Assembly: GCA_963514095.1 (NCBI GenBank) | Contig: OY741266.1 | Coordinates: 28,544,188 to 28,608,187 of the forward strand | From: Eutrigla gurnardus | Taxonomy: Eukaryota; Chordata; Actinopteri; Perciformes; Triglidae | Direction of reading: 5' to 3' | Length of the DNA stretch: 64,000 bases | Position numbers and translations under genes: made by a program | Notes under the pieces: model-generated | Told to the model about the DNA's origin: nothing | Database searches by the model: none | Seen by the model: only the letters and a program-made list of their open reading frames with translations | Shown: positions 1-57,300 of the stretch, piece after piece | Layout: each line of letters begins with the position of its first letter | Numbering within the stretch: the stretch's first letter is position 1

Positions 1-1339
1 GACAGAGAGCATCTACCAATTCACTGCTACCCATTCAGTATGGCCCCGTGCCTCTCCAGCCTTCTCCTGGAGATTGATTTTCAATTTTTATTTAACCTTT
101 GGTTGTCAGCCTTTGAACAACAATATCTTTTAGCGAATACATTATTAAAGTAAATATAACCTGCATATTTAGGCTACATCTGGCATTTGCAGCTTCTACA
201 CAGTGAAGTAGGTGCTTATAAAGAGCACTGGAGGATAGGTTTTATATCCTTCCAGTTTTACTGCAGGCTCTTAAGGTTAAATGCGAAATAATCCAAACTC
301 ACCCAAATGTTAAATTTCACATTAAAATTCATCCCCCATTAAAATGCGAAGTTTATTTAAAGCAGTCTATTTAAATCAGTTGAATAGATCATGCAATATC
401 TTTGTAGACCATACAGCAATTCTTTGTTCACATGTTTTCACAATGTGCACGGCAGAGTGTGGGGGTTACTGTTGAAGTCAGCCTTTCTGAATATAAATTC
501 GTTGAGAAGAAAGCATCAGTATGCGTAAGTAAAAAATTTGATAAATTGCAGCTGTACATCTTCCATGTGTCACGTATAATGTGAATAAATGTCTCAAATT
601 GCAGTACAATTAGTCAAAAGAGCCAGTCTGGCAAGTCTGAGGCCACAGGTGTGCTCCTGTCGCGTGCCTTGGCATTGTGTCTAAATGGAAAAACATCTAC
701 TATGGGTGCCCACTTTCCGATATTTTAAAATGATCTCAAACTGTAATTTGGCTTCATCCTATAGGCTTACGAGATGCATCAGCTATCATATACATTTAAT
801 TTCTGTTTTTGAGTTCCAAGACAGGTGTTATCTCTGTCCCACAGCACCATCCCGACATCTGAGAGCCAAGTGGTTGCTGATGATCAAATAATCACCTGCT
901 GTGCAGAAACCAACATGATAATGTTGTCTCTGTTGCCCCTTTGCTCTAATATACTCTAGAGTGGAGTGCATCTAAAGCAGCACCAAGCAAAAGAATGTTG
1001 TGTTGTGAAAACACCCAGGAGGAACAGAGATTTGAAATTCTTTAAGCAGGTAAATTCATTTGTTAATCGAGGGATGTCAACTCAAATTCTAAACTATTAT
1101 TCAGCAGCCCAAATAAAAAAAAGCGAGGGCATTGAGTGAACAATTCAGAGATTAAACTTTTCCATATAGATCTGGCATCTCTTCTGGGAGGATTTATGCC
1201 AAATTTTTGTAAGTAAGAGCATTGTAAAGGGGTGGCAGTCGGAGCTTAACGTTACGGTTACGGACAGAAATGAGGAAGGCTTGAAAAGAGTAGAGAAGAG
1301 GAACCAAGATAAAAAGAGTGTCAGAGTCTCAACCATCTC

Positions 1340-1440
1340 AGTGGTAGCCTAAATAATAACGTTTTCCTAGACATGTCAAAGCACTTTGTTAACTGCTGTT
1401 TTTAAAGGTGCTATACAAATAAAGTTATTATCATTATCAA
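1340..1440 (+). repeat. L2/SINE-type 3' tail fragment
   Basis: The segment ends in the phrase 'ggtgctatacaaataaagtt' followed by short ATT/ATC runs, preceded by a stretch mentioning 'caaagcactttgtt'. This is the typical 3' end of fish L2-type LINEs and of the SINEs that borrow that tail. Only the tail is recognisable, so it is a 5'-truncated old copy. The left boundary is approximate. Confidence 0.55.
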
Positions 1441-3049
1441 GCAGAGTGCTGCTAGGATTACCAAGTAATCGGGAAAGCTGATCTCTCCTGCTGCAGATCC
1501 TTGTCCATGTACCAGGAAGTGAAGTGAGCAGCATATTCGTTACATCTGATAAATTAACGGATTAATTAAGGTAAACACAACCCATGCAAGCGTTACTCCA
1601 TGTCACTCCATTAAATAAGACAAATGACGTAATTGGTATTTTGAATCAGTTTAGAACAGCGTCAGTGTTTTCTGTAGCAGTCGTAGGTTCTAGTGCACAA
1701 TTGCCAACGGTGTTAGTCCTACCCATGGCACCGATTGGCTAGTTGTTGCCCCTGATAACACAGCTAGTGCGTCACCGACCATCGGCCACTCATTTTTTCG
1801 TCACAATGGGGAGAAACCATTTGCTAACTTTAAGTGTTTTGGACAGTGTGTTTGGCTACCAGCTAATGGGACTACCAGTTGGCACTGCTGCGGTCCTCTC
1901 GGCCGAGACACAGTAGGGGAAAACTCACTGACTCACTTTTATTGTTTTGTTTTGGACAGTGAATTTGGCTAACCGCTAACAGCTAACAAACTACCAGCAC
2001 ACACACTGCTGTACCTCACTCCAACTCGGCTGCGTCTCAGTGGGTAGACAGCTGGGTGGGTTTAATTTGGGGTTGGCCAGTTTGTATGACGTGCACATGC
2101 CGACGGCTTTGAACCGTTTGGATGAAGTGTTTTACGACCCCTTACAGCCCATTTGGTGTCTAGACGGGAGGGTTAGCCAACTGTGGGTGGTATTCATTCA
2201 ATCACGCAACACAGAAGTGGTCGTTGCAGACACACCTGGCGCAGATCTGTTTTATTGATGGCACCTTTCTAGTGTTGGTGTTGTTGTTCTACCATTTCCA
2301 TCTTTACTGGACTGTTGAACAGTGAGAGCCATCGGTATGCCGTGCAACAAAAAGATCCACAGAAGAGATCGAACCAGGACATCATTTAGTCATGCATCAG
2401 ATAAAAGGAGGTTTGTTACACTTTATGGCACTTTGAAGCTTTGTGCGACGCCCCCTGACACAAATATTTTACATTTTGCTATAATTCACTGTGCAAGTAA
2501 ATACACTCTACTGCCATACATTCCTTAGATATTCTATCTAATCCTCAAATGCAGTTATTCTTTCAGGATATGTGTCATCAGCAACTAGCGCCCTCTCTCT
2601 CTCTCTCTCTCTGTCACACACACACACAAAAATATAGGAACACACACCCTTACTATATCCATCTTGGCGTGGGTGTGAGAGTGGATTTCGTGACTGTGGT
2701 TTCTGCAGGTCGGGTCCATGCTTGTACCATTGCTGAGGTGTTTGTTTGGTCTGTGGATGTTAGACACAAAAGTACAATTTTTGTGAGTGACAGACACATT
2801 CACTGTTTGTAGTTTGCAAAGCAACAGCAGTCGGGTGCGTCTCTGAACAGGAAGGGGTTCAAAATGTGACTCAAGGACACTTCAGCAGCAGCAGGGATTA
2901 TTTCGAACTGATGGACACGCAGCGGGGCTCTCGCTATTCCGGCAGCCACGCTATCCCTCCACTATCCAGCCTATCCAGTCAGAGACTCTGTTAAGTGGAT
3001 GTGGATGTATGCATCCTGCTGCTTTTCTGTCGTTCCAATGCTTTGTTTC

Positions 3050-3050
<1 letters not shown>

Positions 3051-3143
<93 letters not shown>
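3051..3143 (+). repeat. (CTAT)n/(CTTT)n microsatellite
   Basis: About 18 uninterrupted CTAT units are followed by five CTTT units. Open frames through it encode only Leu-Ser-Ile-Tyr periodicity and are not genes. Confidence 0.97.
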
Positions 3144-3144
<1 letters not shown>

Positions 3145-4594
3145 ATCTTCAACACTCAGACAAAGACAAACATACACAGGTCTCTGTCCCAGTGGATGCT
3201 TTCCCTCTGACCTGCTGCAGAGACCGGGTGTCTCAGAGCAGCTGCTTCACCTCCAGACTCAGCGGACTCCTTCAGGAGAGAAAATAATGTTGGTGCTCTG
3301 CTCACCGATCAGTTGCCTGCTGTCCGACCAGCAGAGCCCGGTAGTGGGGAAAGCTCACAACTGCATCCATCCCAAAACTCGGAAGTGGTAAGAATGATCT
3401 ACATTTTCTTATTTCACCTTTTTTTTTTAAATATAATTTAGGCTACTTACATTTTAATGTTTCATTCCAATTATTACTAACATTTCTCTTTCCTGATGTT
3501 TCTTTACTTAAATAGCGATGTGTCTATCTACCTGTTGAAACATTTTTCTTGAAGAAAAAAGAAGAAGAAGTAGCCTCGGCCTGTAGGATGAGGTCATTAC
3601 TTTCCTTGAATGATTCACACAGCCCAGGGTTGGACAGGGCCCATGGAACATGCCAAGCGTTATAGATATTTAATGTTTCAGTGCCGTAAGCAAGCTGTTG
3701 TGTGGGGACACAATGTCTAGCAGCAACTCCTGGTCACCGCACTGCCATCACAATATCCAAGCAATTCAGGCAAGGCTTGCTTCCAGAGGGCAAAGCTACT
3801 TCCCTGTAGCTCTGTAAAATCACTACAAAACCATGGGGGAAACAATCATTAATCTAATCCATTTTTTTTCACTTGTCATCCCTGATAAAGTCACATCAAC
3901 TCACTGCCCCTTGTCACTGGAAACATAGTTGTGACGACCATTAAAGAGAGCATTTTTTTAGTTACATTTAAATATGCTTTTAGGGTGGTGTAAAATCATC
4001 CAAGGATTTACATTAAAAAAAAAAAAGTCTCAAGGAAAGTCAGAAAAAAAATTCTAGTGAGCATAAACATGTTTTTTTTTTTTCCCTTCTGCTTTCTTAT
4101 CCTGTTTATCTCCTCACAACCCCTGAAGGGAGTCTTGACCACCAGACTGGGAAACACTGATTTATTCTAATTTATGGCATGACTAAAAGAAGGAATTTAA
4201 TTTTACATTGGTAGTCGTATCATCGGGCAGCTTTTTAAATAGCTTAGTAATTGATTATTGGGGCTGGTGGTGGTGGTGGTGGGGTGGGGGTAATAAAAAA
4301 TAAAAGCAGTGACCTGGTTTTGGCTAGAAAAGGAGCTGGCTTGGCTTCACTGACCAAGACCTCGGCTGCCAGCTGCAGGATATCAACAGTATATTAAGTG
4401 TGTTATCACTAAAACACTGCAAATTTGCCTATTGGCTGAAGTCTATGCAAATCCTACGTGTAAATCACTGGTTCACAAACAGGGCTAAAAATAGCTCCAA
4501 CGTTGCCAAAGGCTTTTTAAAGCAAGGTCTTGCATCGTGGCTCTCCACAGTTGGTTCGATATCAAAGCCAAGACCTGTTTTTGATACCAGCCGG

Positions 4595-4641
4595 TCGTGT
4601 GTGTGTGTGTGTGTGTGTGTGTAGGGGGGGGGGGGGGGGGA
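4595..4641 (+). repeat. (GT)n followed by poly-G tract
   Basis: About 14 GT units run directly into a homopolymer of 18 G. It lies immediately upstream of the GC-rich patch. Confidence 0.95.
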
Positions 4642-4659
4642 CGGCAAGGTCGTCTGGGT

Positions 4660-5313
4660 TATGGAGTGAATCCATCCAGTGGAGGCAGATGCAGCAGTTT
4701 GTGGCGCTCTGCTGCTGGTTGTTTGTTGTCAGGCGGGTCCATCTGGCGGGCGGCGCGAGGACTGCTCACGCGCACGCAGACGTTTAAACTGTACATTTTC
4801 CCGCCGCTGGAGCTCTCTCCGCACCTTCAGCCGTTTTTTAATCCCTCTAGCCATCTCGTGATGACATGATAAATATACCACTTAACTACCAGCTAAACAT
4901 CCGTACAATCAGGTAATGTGGAGAGGAGAACCAACTGTTGTTTTTTTCTTTCCACTCGAGGAGAAATGTATGTTTTTTTAACTTAACAGCTAGCTAACAT
5001 CACGGCAATTTAAGCTAGCCCGTTCAACTTTCAAGCGAAAGTTTTACTCTAAAACACTTTAAATGTTTACCCACCTTGTTTATTCAGTTGTACATCGGTG
5101 TGTGTGTGTGTCACCGTGTGGGACGGACACGGCCCACCCGCGGTGAGTGTGTGTGGAACTCAAGCCCCCGGTCGCCGGTCACCGAAGAATAGTAGTCGTT
5201 AAATATTCATCCTCCCGTTCCCGCCGGTGGCGCACTTCGTCTCCCTCTCTGTACTGACCCGGCCCCTGCTGCTCTGAGCCGGGAGCCCCCGTCCGAGTCG
5301 AGAAGCAGCAGAG
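4660..5313 (+). promoter_or_regulatory. GC/CpG-rich promoter-like patch with candidate 5' noncoding exon
   Basis: Base composition shifts from AT-rich flanks to GC- and CpG-rich DNA around 4,735-4,830 and 5,110-5,320. A good donor (gag|gtgagg) sits at 5,314, and the next exon-like segment begins at 5,425 after a pyrimidine-rich acceptor. This suggests a + strand first exon ending at 5,313, with a 111-nt intron. It could be the 5' end of the myo15a transcript or of a separate transcript. No start site can be read from the sequence. Confidence 0.35.
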
Positions 5314-5424
5314 GTGAGGAGGAGGAGGAGGAGGAGGAACTGTGCAAGTGGTTAACATTTAAGAACATGTAAATTTGTTTTGGGTGTTTTTTTTAAAGTT
5401 TTTTTTTCTTCCTTTTGACCTAAG

Positions 5425-5476
5425 ATGATGCAGAAACGTGACTACGGAGCTCCAGTGTGGGTGTGTCGGAGGAAAG
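5425..5476 (+). other. Candidate exon beginning ATG ATG, gene unknown
   Basis: The 52-nt segment is preceded by a long T/C tract ending in 'cctaag' and followed by a consensus donor 'gtaggt'. Its frame from the first base reads MMQKRDYGAPVWVCRRK plus one base, so it ends in phase 1. I do not recognise the peptide. Joining it to the probable acceptor at 8,188 gives a short reading frame that stops seven nucleotides before the myo15a ATG, so it would act as an upstream ORF. Joining it to an acceptor at 5,895 also stops quickly. It may be a 5' leader exon, part of a noncoding RNA, or chance. Confidence 0.35.
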
Positions 5477-5827
5477 GTAGGTTTTTTTGGGGGGTGCCTT
5501 CACTCCTCCTCCTCCCTCCCCCCTTTTATCTTCAAATAAACTATTCCATCTCCATTTGCCTGCACACTTTATCTACTTCTCCCCTGCGAGATAATGTTTA
5601 TCCTGGAGTCAGACTAACTGAAGTGTCTTCTTCCCACTCATTATAAGACCATATTAAATCCTGAAAAACGATGTAAATTGCTTAGGTAATTGCTCTTTGT
5701 TGTGCACGCTTTACACTTACTGCAGACCTGCAAGCTGTAAACTTACCTGAGTCAACCAACTATTAGGAGTGCTGCAGGTGTAATGCCGGTCCACTAGATA
5801 GCAGCAGATTGCTGTGTGTGCGTGTGC

Positions 5828-5864
<37 letters not shown>

Positions 5865-8188
5865 GTGATGAATATGGTCTACTGCTTCCCCTCAGGATCT
5901 GAATGCTTTTGATGAGCCTCATCAAGTCCACTTCTGTCATAAGTCTGCTTTTCTCTCCTGGGCATGTATCCCAGTCTCTCTGTGTTGTCTCTTCTCTACA
6001 AATTCTATCAAAAAATGGAGGACCACCTGCCAGCAGCGATAGCTTTGGGAAGATGGAGACTGGCTGCTACTCAGAGCCTTTTTACGTTTGATAGGGTCTT
6101 TTCATTGCGCTTCAAAGGCAAATGTACGGTTAGAGACAAACCGTGGGAAATCCTGGAAAAAATACTCTTTCATCATGCTCTCCATCTTTTCATGCACATG
6201 TGCACCCACTCAAGGGCATAACTGCATAAAAGCGCTGTGTGCACATTCACACACACATGTACACGACATGTGCTCTTTGCTGGTCGGTAATGATCAGATA
6301 GACTTACACACCAAGACCAAAAGATCAGGATCTGGCAACCCAACACCTATGTTCCGTTACAGGACAGATCTGGCAATCCGACCCCTTCCCTCTGGAAGAG
6401 GAATAATTTGGTTGATGGCACTAATAATCACAGCCTTGTCACCGATCCTTCACTGCCCCTGTGTGTGTGTGTTTGTGTGTGTGTTTATGTGCGTGTGTGT
6501 GTTTGAGAGAGTCATTCCTCTGATATTGATACCCAGAGTGAAGACGTCATGTATCTACAATAAGAGTGGGTGTTCCTCCTGCCTCTGCTGCCTCTCTTGC
6601 TGTTACGTATGTGGAAGAGCTGTAGGTTGGTGGCTGCCTTCATTTCCCATATAGTATTTCCTTAAATGATGCGTTATCTTCGCTCATACACATACACACA
6701 CACACGCTTGACAGTTATGTTACCCTGGAAAAAGAGGAGGAGTAGATTTTAAGGTCAGATCGTGTAAAGTTGTGTGTTTTTGACTTCTCTTTTACATAAG
6801 ATGCAAAGCATGAATGATGCGGAAATTTGAGGTTGTTAATTATGAGATCTTTGTAGATTTGGTGACATCTTACTCCCATTCAGTCTTATCTTCTGCATCC
6901 CATGTCTGTGTGTCTGTCTCTCTCTCTCTACCTTTTGTATTATTTATGCCCCGCCCCCTCAGCCGCCCAGAGATCTCGAGTTTCACCTGTTGAGCCAGAT
7001 GACAAATTAAGACTCCTTCTACGACTCGCCACAAGGAACTCCTCAATAGCACTCAAACACATACACATATATGCGCACATGCAAACACACACACACATAT
7101 ACACGCAAACAGGCAACCCATCTGCCCTTCTCTCTTTCTCCCTCACGCACACGCACACAAACACACACACTTACTTGCACACACACTAGCTGTCACACAC
7201 TCTGAGGAGGGCTGTGTGAGCAGAGTGCTGTGTTGAGTGAGGGAATGTGTTGTAGTGAGCAACAGAGGACAGAGTAGGTCAAAGGAGGAAGCTGAGTTTG
7301 ACCTAAAGTCTGTGTCCCGGAGTTTTTTATGCTTCCGTTGGGTTTTTTTTAACAACTAAAGAAGAGATTAACAGCAAGGACGACAACTTTGAAGACTGCA
7401 GAGATTCTGGCGACCAGCACACTTCTTCTTCTCTACTATTTGTCATTGAATGTCGAGGTGACTATGATGTAAAGCCGTTTTGGTGAATGAGTGTTGGGAC
7501 AACTTTAAGAAAAAGACTTGACCATAGAGAGGGTGGAGCTTGAGCTGGAGTAACGGCTACATGTTTTGTTTGTGTGGTTTTTAGTGCTTGTATTCAATTT
7601 TATAGCAAGCAAAGCTGCAGGGATCATACTGTGTAAATTAGAAAAACTTCACTTTTCAACACTTTTATAATGCCTGATCAATACATCTGCTGCTCGACAC
7701 CTGTCTGTTCAGCTGTGTGTGCCAGACATATAGTACTTATTTTTTATTTGGGCAACATTAGCCCTGACTTGATCATTTTCTAACATTTTCACAGTTCCTG
7801 AATGGGGGAATGATATGAAGTACAGCGTTTTCTTAATTGGTCTTTGCTAGAGTTTGTGCATATATGCATATGTCTATGTGTGCGTGGGATAAAGATTGCT
7901 GACATTTTGCTATACGTCTGGGCAGGAGTCTTCATGGGGACCAGATTTGGGCAGTGCAGAACTGCTTTGGCCAGTTGGATCTGTCCTCACACAGAACCTG
8001 CATATATTGCTTGCGCAAAGTCAACTAGATATATCTAAACCAAAGAATCTTTTAAAGGTCAGACTCCCCATCATATTTTCTTTTTTATACGTCGCATAAT
8101 AATTTCTTTTTTTTATACATAAAATACAGTATTGTCTTCCATACAGTGTGTATATAATATGTGTATTTGTGTGTTTAAAGGTTTACAG
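5477..8188. other. Intergenic or 5' intron DNA, no gene recognised
   Basis: The region holds a (GT)n tract at about 5,813-5,862, CA-rich stretches near 7,040-7,200, and no recognisable coding exon. If the candidate leader exons belong to myo15a, this is its first large intron. The probable acceptor before the myo15a start exon is at 8,187-8,188 (tttacag|CATTGC), although its pyrimidine tract is weak. Confidence 0.4.
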
Positions 8189-8237
8189 CATTGCATCGTG
8201 AAGAGAGGGCATGGTGTGGTCCTAGTCGCTTGTGAAA

Positions 8238-52110
<43,873 letters not shown>

Positions 52111-52568
52111 CACACACTCATAGGAACACACATACGTGTGGGTTTCCTCATAAATAGCCTACCTCTGCTTGCCTTCAGGTGTTCTGTTATTGTACGTGAA
52201 CGTGTAAGTGCACCCTGAAGTCTCACTTTTACTTGATTATTATACTGCGTTAACTAAACGAAGTGCATCCTGAAGACAGGGAAAAGTCCATATTATTTAA
52301 TTTTTCAGGGTGACAACTTTTTAATTGCACTTACTACCGTAGTTTTAATTGATAATAGATGTTTTACAATGTACAGAAACCGTTAATGAACAGTGATGAA
52401 GCTTCACAGGCCTGTGCCTTGTCATTACAAAGTATTATAACAAGTTTTTTTTTTATCTTTTTTTATCGATACTGTTTACTAAAAAACTTGATGTCAGTGT
52501 AAACAGTTGTTGTATTTAACCAATATTAATGCATCAAATGTCTTGTTTTGTAAAGAATATTTTATCTA

Positions 52569-52574
52569 AATAAA
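52569..52574 (+). terminator. Poly(A) signal for myo15a
   Basis: An AATAAA hexamer lies 459 nt after the myo15a stop codon in AT-rich DNA, and is the first such signal downstream. Cleavage would be expected near 52,585-52,600. Confidence 0.7.
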
Positions 52575-52599
52575 ACAAGCTATTTTAAAGAGAGATATG

Positions 52600-53639
52600 A
52601 GCCCTTGATTATTTATTATTTGAAGGAAGAGGTATCCAATTAAATGGCAAATTATTAATAATTATTATTATTTTAATCTCTCAGGCATACAAGTAGTTTT
52701 TCATTATTAATTATTTTAACATTCAACAACAAATCAGTGTAACGTTGCTGCAGTTTCACCATGTATACTAGTTGTCTTCACAGTAGGTATATTTTAATGG
52801 AATATTTATTATTATTATTAGTATTATTATTAGATAGGCATCAACGCAATAAAAACACTAAAATAAATCAACATTGTGAACTTTATGGAAGTGAATAAAG
52901 ATGTTTGTGGGACGGAATTAGCTGTCGTTTTTGCGCGTGCCCTCAGCGCTCCCAAAATGGATCGATGTGGCTCCCGTTCAGGTCACGTGACAGTCCCCAC
53001 ACTGGCAAAGGTCACCACTGAGCATGCGCAGATCTGTGGCAGGTTACACGAGTTTATTTTCAGCCTTTTTTTTTTTTATATATATATCGTGGAGACGTCG
53101 GAGGAGGGGTGAAGTGGCCGAATGCAACAATGTTTATCCGGGACTCTCGGAGGTAGAAGCCCGGGGAAACGTCTCCGGAGGCACCGGGAATTTAACGGGG
53201 ACATGTGAAATGTTGCTGCGTGGCTTGTCGGTATTTCCAGGCGGCAACGGACAGACCAAGCCAGGCTAGTGGAAGCTAGCTAAGCTGGTAGCCAGGCGAC
53301 GACTCGGGGGGGTGTAGTAGCTATCGTTAGCCTCTCCCGGCCGGAGGAGCGTCGAATCAGCAGCTACCAACGGCGTCCGGTAATATCTGTCTAAAGACGC
53401 ACCGGAATATACGGTTAAAATCACGGGACGGGGGGCAGCTCGGCTAATGCTAGCCGCTTGTGTGCACCGCTTTGCAAGTGAGAGTGATCCGTCGCTTCCG
53501 CTAGACGTCCGCCGTCCTTTCGGACGTCTCCACTCACAGTAACCAGCCACGTTAAAATAGTGCTAACATGCTTGCTAGCTGTTAGCTTCGTGGCTCACGT
53601 CGCAGGACGTTTTTTTGTTTTTTTTTTGGAGGGGGGAGG
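52600..53639 (+). promoter_or_regulatory. Intergenic gap and alkbh5 promoter/5' leader
   Basis: The first 300 nt are AT-rich and featureless. From about 52,920 the sequence becomes GC- and CpG-rich through to the alkbh5 ATG, as expected of a housekeeping promoter. A TATA-like run (ttttatatatatat) lies near 53,075-53,087. A six-codon upstream ORF (53,568-53,585) precedes the start if transcription begins upstream of it. The transcription start cannot be fixed from sequence. Confidence 0.5.
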
Positions 53640-54364
53640 ATGACTGACATGGCATCCAGCGGATACTCTGACCTGCGGGAGAAGCTGAAATCCATGACCC
53701 CGCACAGAGACGAGCTGAAGAGTAGTAAGTACGCGGACGGGGCGAGCAACGGCAAAGGACGGAAGCGCAAGTTCCGCGAGTCCGACGACGACGAGCACGA
53801 GCACAGTGATGACAGCGCGGAGAGCCGCGAGCAGGAGGCCGGCCGCGTGAGGAGCAGCATCCTGCAGGAGAACATCTTCACGGCGGAGGAGTGCGCCCTC
53901 ATCGAGGGCAGGATCGACGACGTGGTGGCCCAGGGGGAGGCCGGACTTTACCGCGAGCACACCGTGGACCGGGCGCCGCTCCGCAACAAGTACTTCTTCG
54001 GGGAGGGCTACACGTACGGCTCCCAGCTGGAGAAGCGTGGCCCCGGCCAGGAGAGGCTCTACCGCAAGGGCGAGGTGGACGACATCCCGAGCTGGGTGCA
54101 CGAGTTGGTGATCAAGCGCCTGGTGTCCAGCGGCGTGGTGCCGGAAGGGTTCGTCAACAGCGCCGTCATCAACGACTACCAGCCCGGCGGCTGCATCGTG
54201 TCACACGTGGACCCGCTGCACATCTTCGCACGCCCCATAGTCTCGGTGTCCTTCTTCAGTGACAGCGCTCTCTGCTTCGGCTGCCGCTTCCAGTTCAAAC
54301 CCATCCGGGTGTCGGAGCCCGTGTTCGTCCTGCCTGTGAGGAGAGGGAGTGTCACGGTACTCAG
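53640..54364 (+). CDS. alkbh5: alkbh5 exon 1 (most of the catalytic domain)
   Basis: This 725-nt exon encodes residues 1-241 and ends in phase 2 at cag|gtgact. It is markedly GC-rich compared with the rest of the window, which produces long shadow frames on the other strand. ATG 53,640 is chosen because the MTDMASSGYSDLREKL start matches the family and no upstream in-frame ATG is seen. Confidence 0.96.
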
Positions 54365-57300
54365 GTGACTATAGGGGCATTGATTGTTCACGATTATACC
54401 GGTATATTTGTTCACGATAATACCGGTATATATATTTTTTTTTACATGATTTTACATCGTGGTACTCTGATTGGTTACACTGACATGCGTCATCCAGCGC
54501 AACTCACGCAGCTCAACAAGCATGAGTGAAAGCAAACATGGCTGAAAGCAATACTGCAGAAGAAATAGTTCCCAAAAAAGGAGCTACTTCAGTGACTTAC
54601 GGCTGTTTACAAACTAGACTACGGACTAAACTGAAGCTTAACTGAACAATATATATTTGTTTTAGTATTTACTGAATATTTCAAGGCGGTTTGTATGTTC
54701 TTGAAATTAATAACAACCTATTTTTTCAGTATTTTGTCATATAGTTAAATATATTGTTATCGCCTAAATACCCTGAAATATCGTGATGTTCTACCGTTGT
54801 GGTGTGGCGGCTCAATGACTTACATCATTTCTCTGTCTCTCAGTGGCTATGCTGCCGATGACATCACCCACTGCATCAGACCCCAGGACATCAAAGCGCG
54901 TCGTGCAGTAATCATCCTCAGAAAGTGAGTCGACAGATCGGTTATTTGAAAGGTAACCATCGTGTGTGTGTGACCCTCTGACCCACTTGTGTGCTTCCTC
55001 TGTCCTCTGTCGGCCAGGACTCGACCGGACGCTCCCCGGCTGGACTCGGACAGCCCTTTGCCTGTGGAGAGACCTCCTCCTCTGAAAGCCAAACGCTCTC
55101 ATCGCAGAGCAGAGCCCGATGCTGCTCACAGGTATCCGCTGGTCCAGTTTAAACAGCCAAATGTGCATAAACTAACGACTAAAAAGATCAGAAGGGCCTG
55201 GGAAAACAGGCCTGAGGACTTGATGTTAAGTTATAAGATGTTTTATTAGCCTCATTCATCTTCAGAGGAAATGGACACACTTACATTGTCAGCAACATAA
55301 TGCACAGCAAGAAGCTGTGTTTAGTTGACCCAATCCATTTCACCTTAAACACATTTTTCCCATGTGATTGTTATGACACATCACACGATTAGATCCACTT
55401 GAATATGAGCCCAGCGTTAAAGATATGCAGCCTTCTCATTCATTAGATCCAGGTCGTTTTGTTGACGTAGCAGGAATCCGACTCGGAGGGCTCTGGCAAA
55501 AAACAATCCCCAGGTTTGTCCGGCAAAAACGTTGATCTAGGCTCAAACTTTGCAGGAGAAACTTCATCTGACAATGTGCTGCACATATAGTCACGTTGCA
55601 TTACGTGAAAGCCGTGTTTCTACTGTTTACCTCGAGATCGTAACAAAAGATAAGCCGCAAAATCCAGAGCAGTGGAATCCTTCCTCGTTGCATCAAAATC
55701 ACTGTGCAGTGTTTTGACCTCCTGATAAGCCTTCAAACTCTTGGATATGCTTCTCCAGTCATATCTTCAAGATCATATTTCAACCTACGTGAGGCTAACT
55801 CCTCCAACAACACAGCCCCGGGCATTTCAGCCTGTTAGAAATATTGAAATACTGACCCAGACCCCCAGCAATACACTGAGAAGAATATAATTTGGACACA
55901 GCCCAAGTTGGGATCATGGATCATGGTTGTAATGAGCCAAGTGGACCTGTGTTGACCTTTTCAAAGCCCTTTTTTTTTGGTTAATCTGTAGGCGATTAAA
56001 TATGTCAGTCTCAGGCCTGAATAAGTGCCCCGCTCACTTTTATGTAGAAGTTGTAACGGTAATCTTAGTAGGTCCACATAGTAATATTTCTGCTGCACCG
56101 TCACTGAATCAGAAATGGAGACAGAAGCTATCGTAGCGGTCCGAGGTCTCCCGGTTCTCTTTGATAGAACCTCACATTAGAACAGAGACCGAAGGGGAAA
56201 CTGTGCATGAAGACCATCTGTGGTAGAAACAGGTCGCTGCCGTATTTATGTCTAGTTGCTGTTATTTTAAGTGTTGGAGCAGCTACAGTGCTAACATCGC
56301 TCCCCCCGATCCGTCCAAACTCCATTCAGAAAACATTTTAAAAGTTGTTTGCTTATCATCTTGCTGACAGACCCAACAAACCATGACTTCAGACTGTTAT
56401 TATGTAGTTTCTTTAGCATTTTTCAAATCTATTTATTGCATCAAATCACAACATAATTGTTAATTCTGGCTTCATACTGCTGTAGTAAACCAGCTGATGT
56501 GTGTCTTGCTATTTACAGTAAATACAGCTCAGTTAAATTCACTGAAGTTTTCCCCGCTTGTGATGCAACCAGGGACATTCCGTCCTTTTTTTTTTTTTTC
56601 ATTCATACTGTGTGGATCAATACTCGAATGTTACATATATGAGCAAATAGGAATTTAAATAGAGCCCCAAGTGAACGCCCTGTCGTCCAATGCTTGTGTG
56701 TCAGACGTTATAAAACAGGCATTTTATAACGGTAAATGATGAGATTAATGTGAGAATCTACCAGTGGAGGAGTGAGAAGCAGAGTCGAGTGTCCCTCACG
56801 CCCACGACGGTTATTAATTAAGACTTCAAAGGCAAAATAATTTAAACTCCAACCAGCGCTGCAGCCTGTGAAAGAACAGACAACCCTCTTCTTTCTGGCT
56901 ATCATGGATTTATTTATTTATTATTAACTCGCTGCTCCCTTCGGCTCACCACTAAACTGGCCGTCGTGTCTGAATGAAGCCACGATCAACATGATCTTTG
57001 AATGACAAAAAACACTTCTGCTACATATTCAGGATTCATAAGGGTGCTGGAAATCCTTGAAAACAAGCACAAAGTGCTTGAAATGTGTGTTGTATGTGAT
57101 GACATCTATGATAGAACAGAGAAAAGAAGATCTCCATATCTGAGGGACTGAAAACAGCATTTCCTGACATTTCTTTATGAAAAATGACTTTTGATGATGA
57201 ACAGATGATGAAAATAGTTGGTGATTATATTTCTGTGGATCTGTTAGTGGAATTAGTTTTCCTTTCATTTGTGGTCCTTCTGTAAAAAGCTGTCTCCAAA

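Larger units (their letters stand above)
1..4590. other. Upstream intergenic DNA, no gene recognised
   Basis: I see no exon series or conserved protein on either strand. Open frames here are short, lack homology I recognise and mostly run through repeats. The stretch holds an L2-like tail, a (CTAT)n tract, a CT/CA tract near 2,590-2,632 and an imperfect duplication at about 1,800-2,030. It may contain distal control sequence or noncoding exons for myo15a or a neighbour, but nothing in the bases settles this. Confidence 0.5.

Noticed and set aside
2040..2258. 72-aa frame MGRQLGGFNLGLASLY...
   Set aside because: It is short, I recognise no homology, it lacks splice context and lies beside a degenerate duplication.
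53595..54101. 168-aa minus-strand frame over alkbh5 exon 1
   Set aside because: It arises from the high GC content of the exon; the plus strand carries the intact dioxygenase with all catalytic residues.
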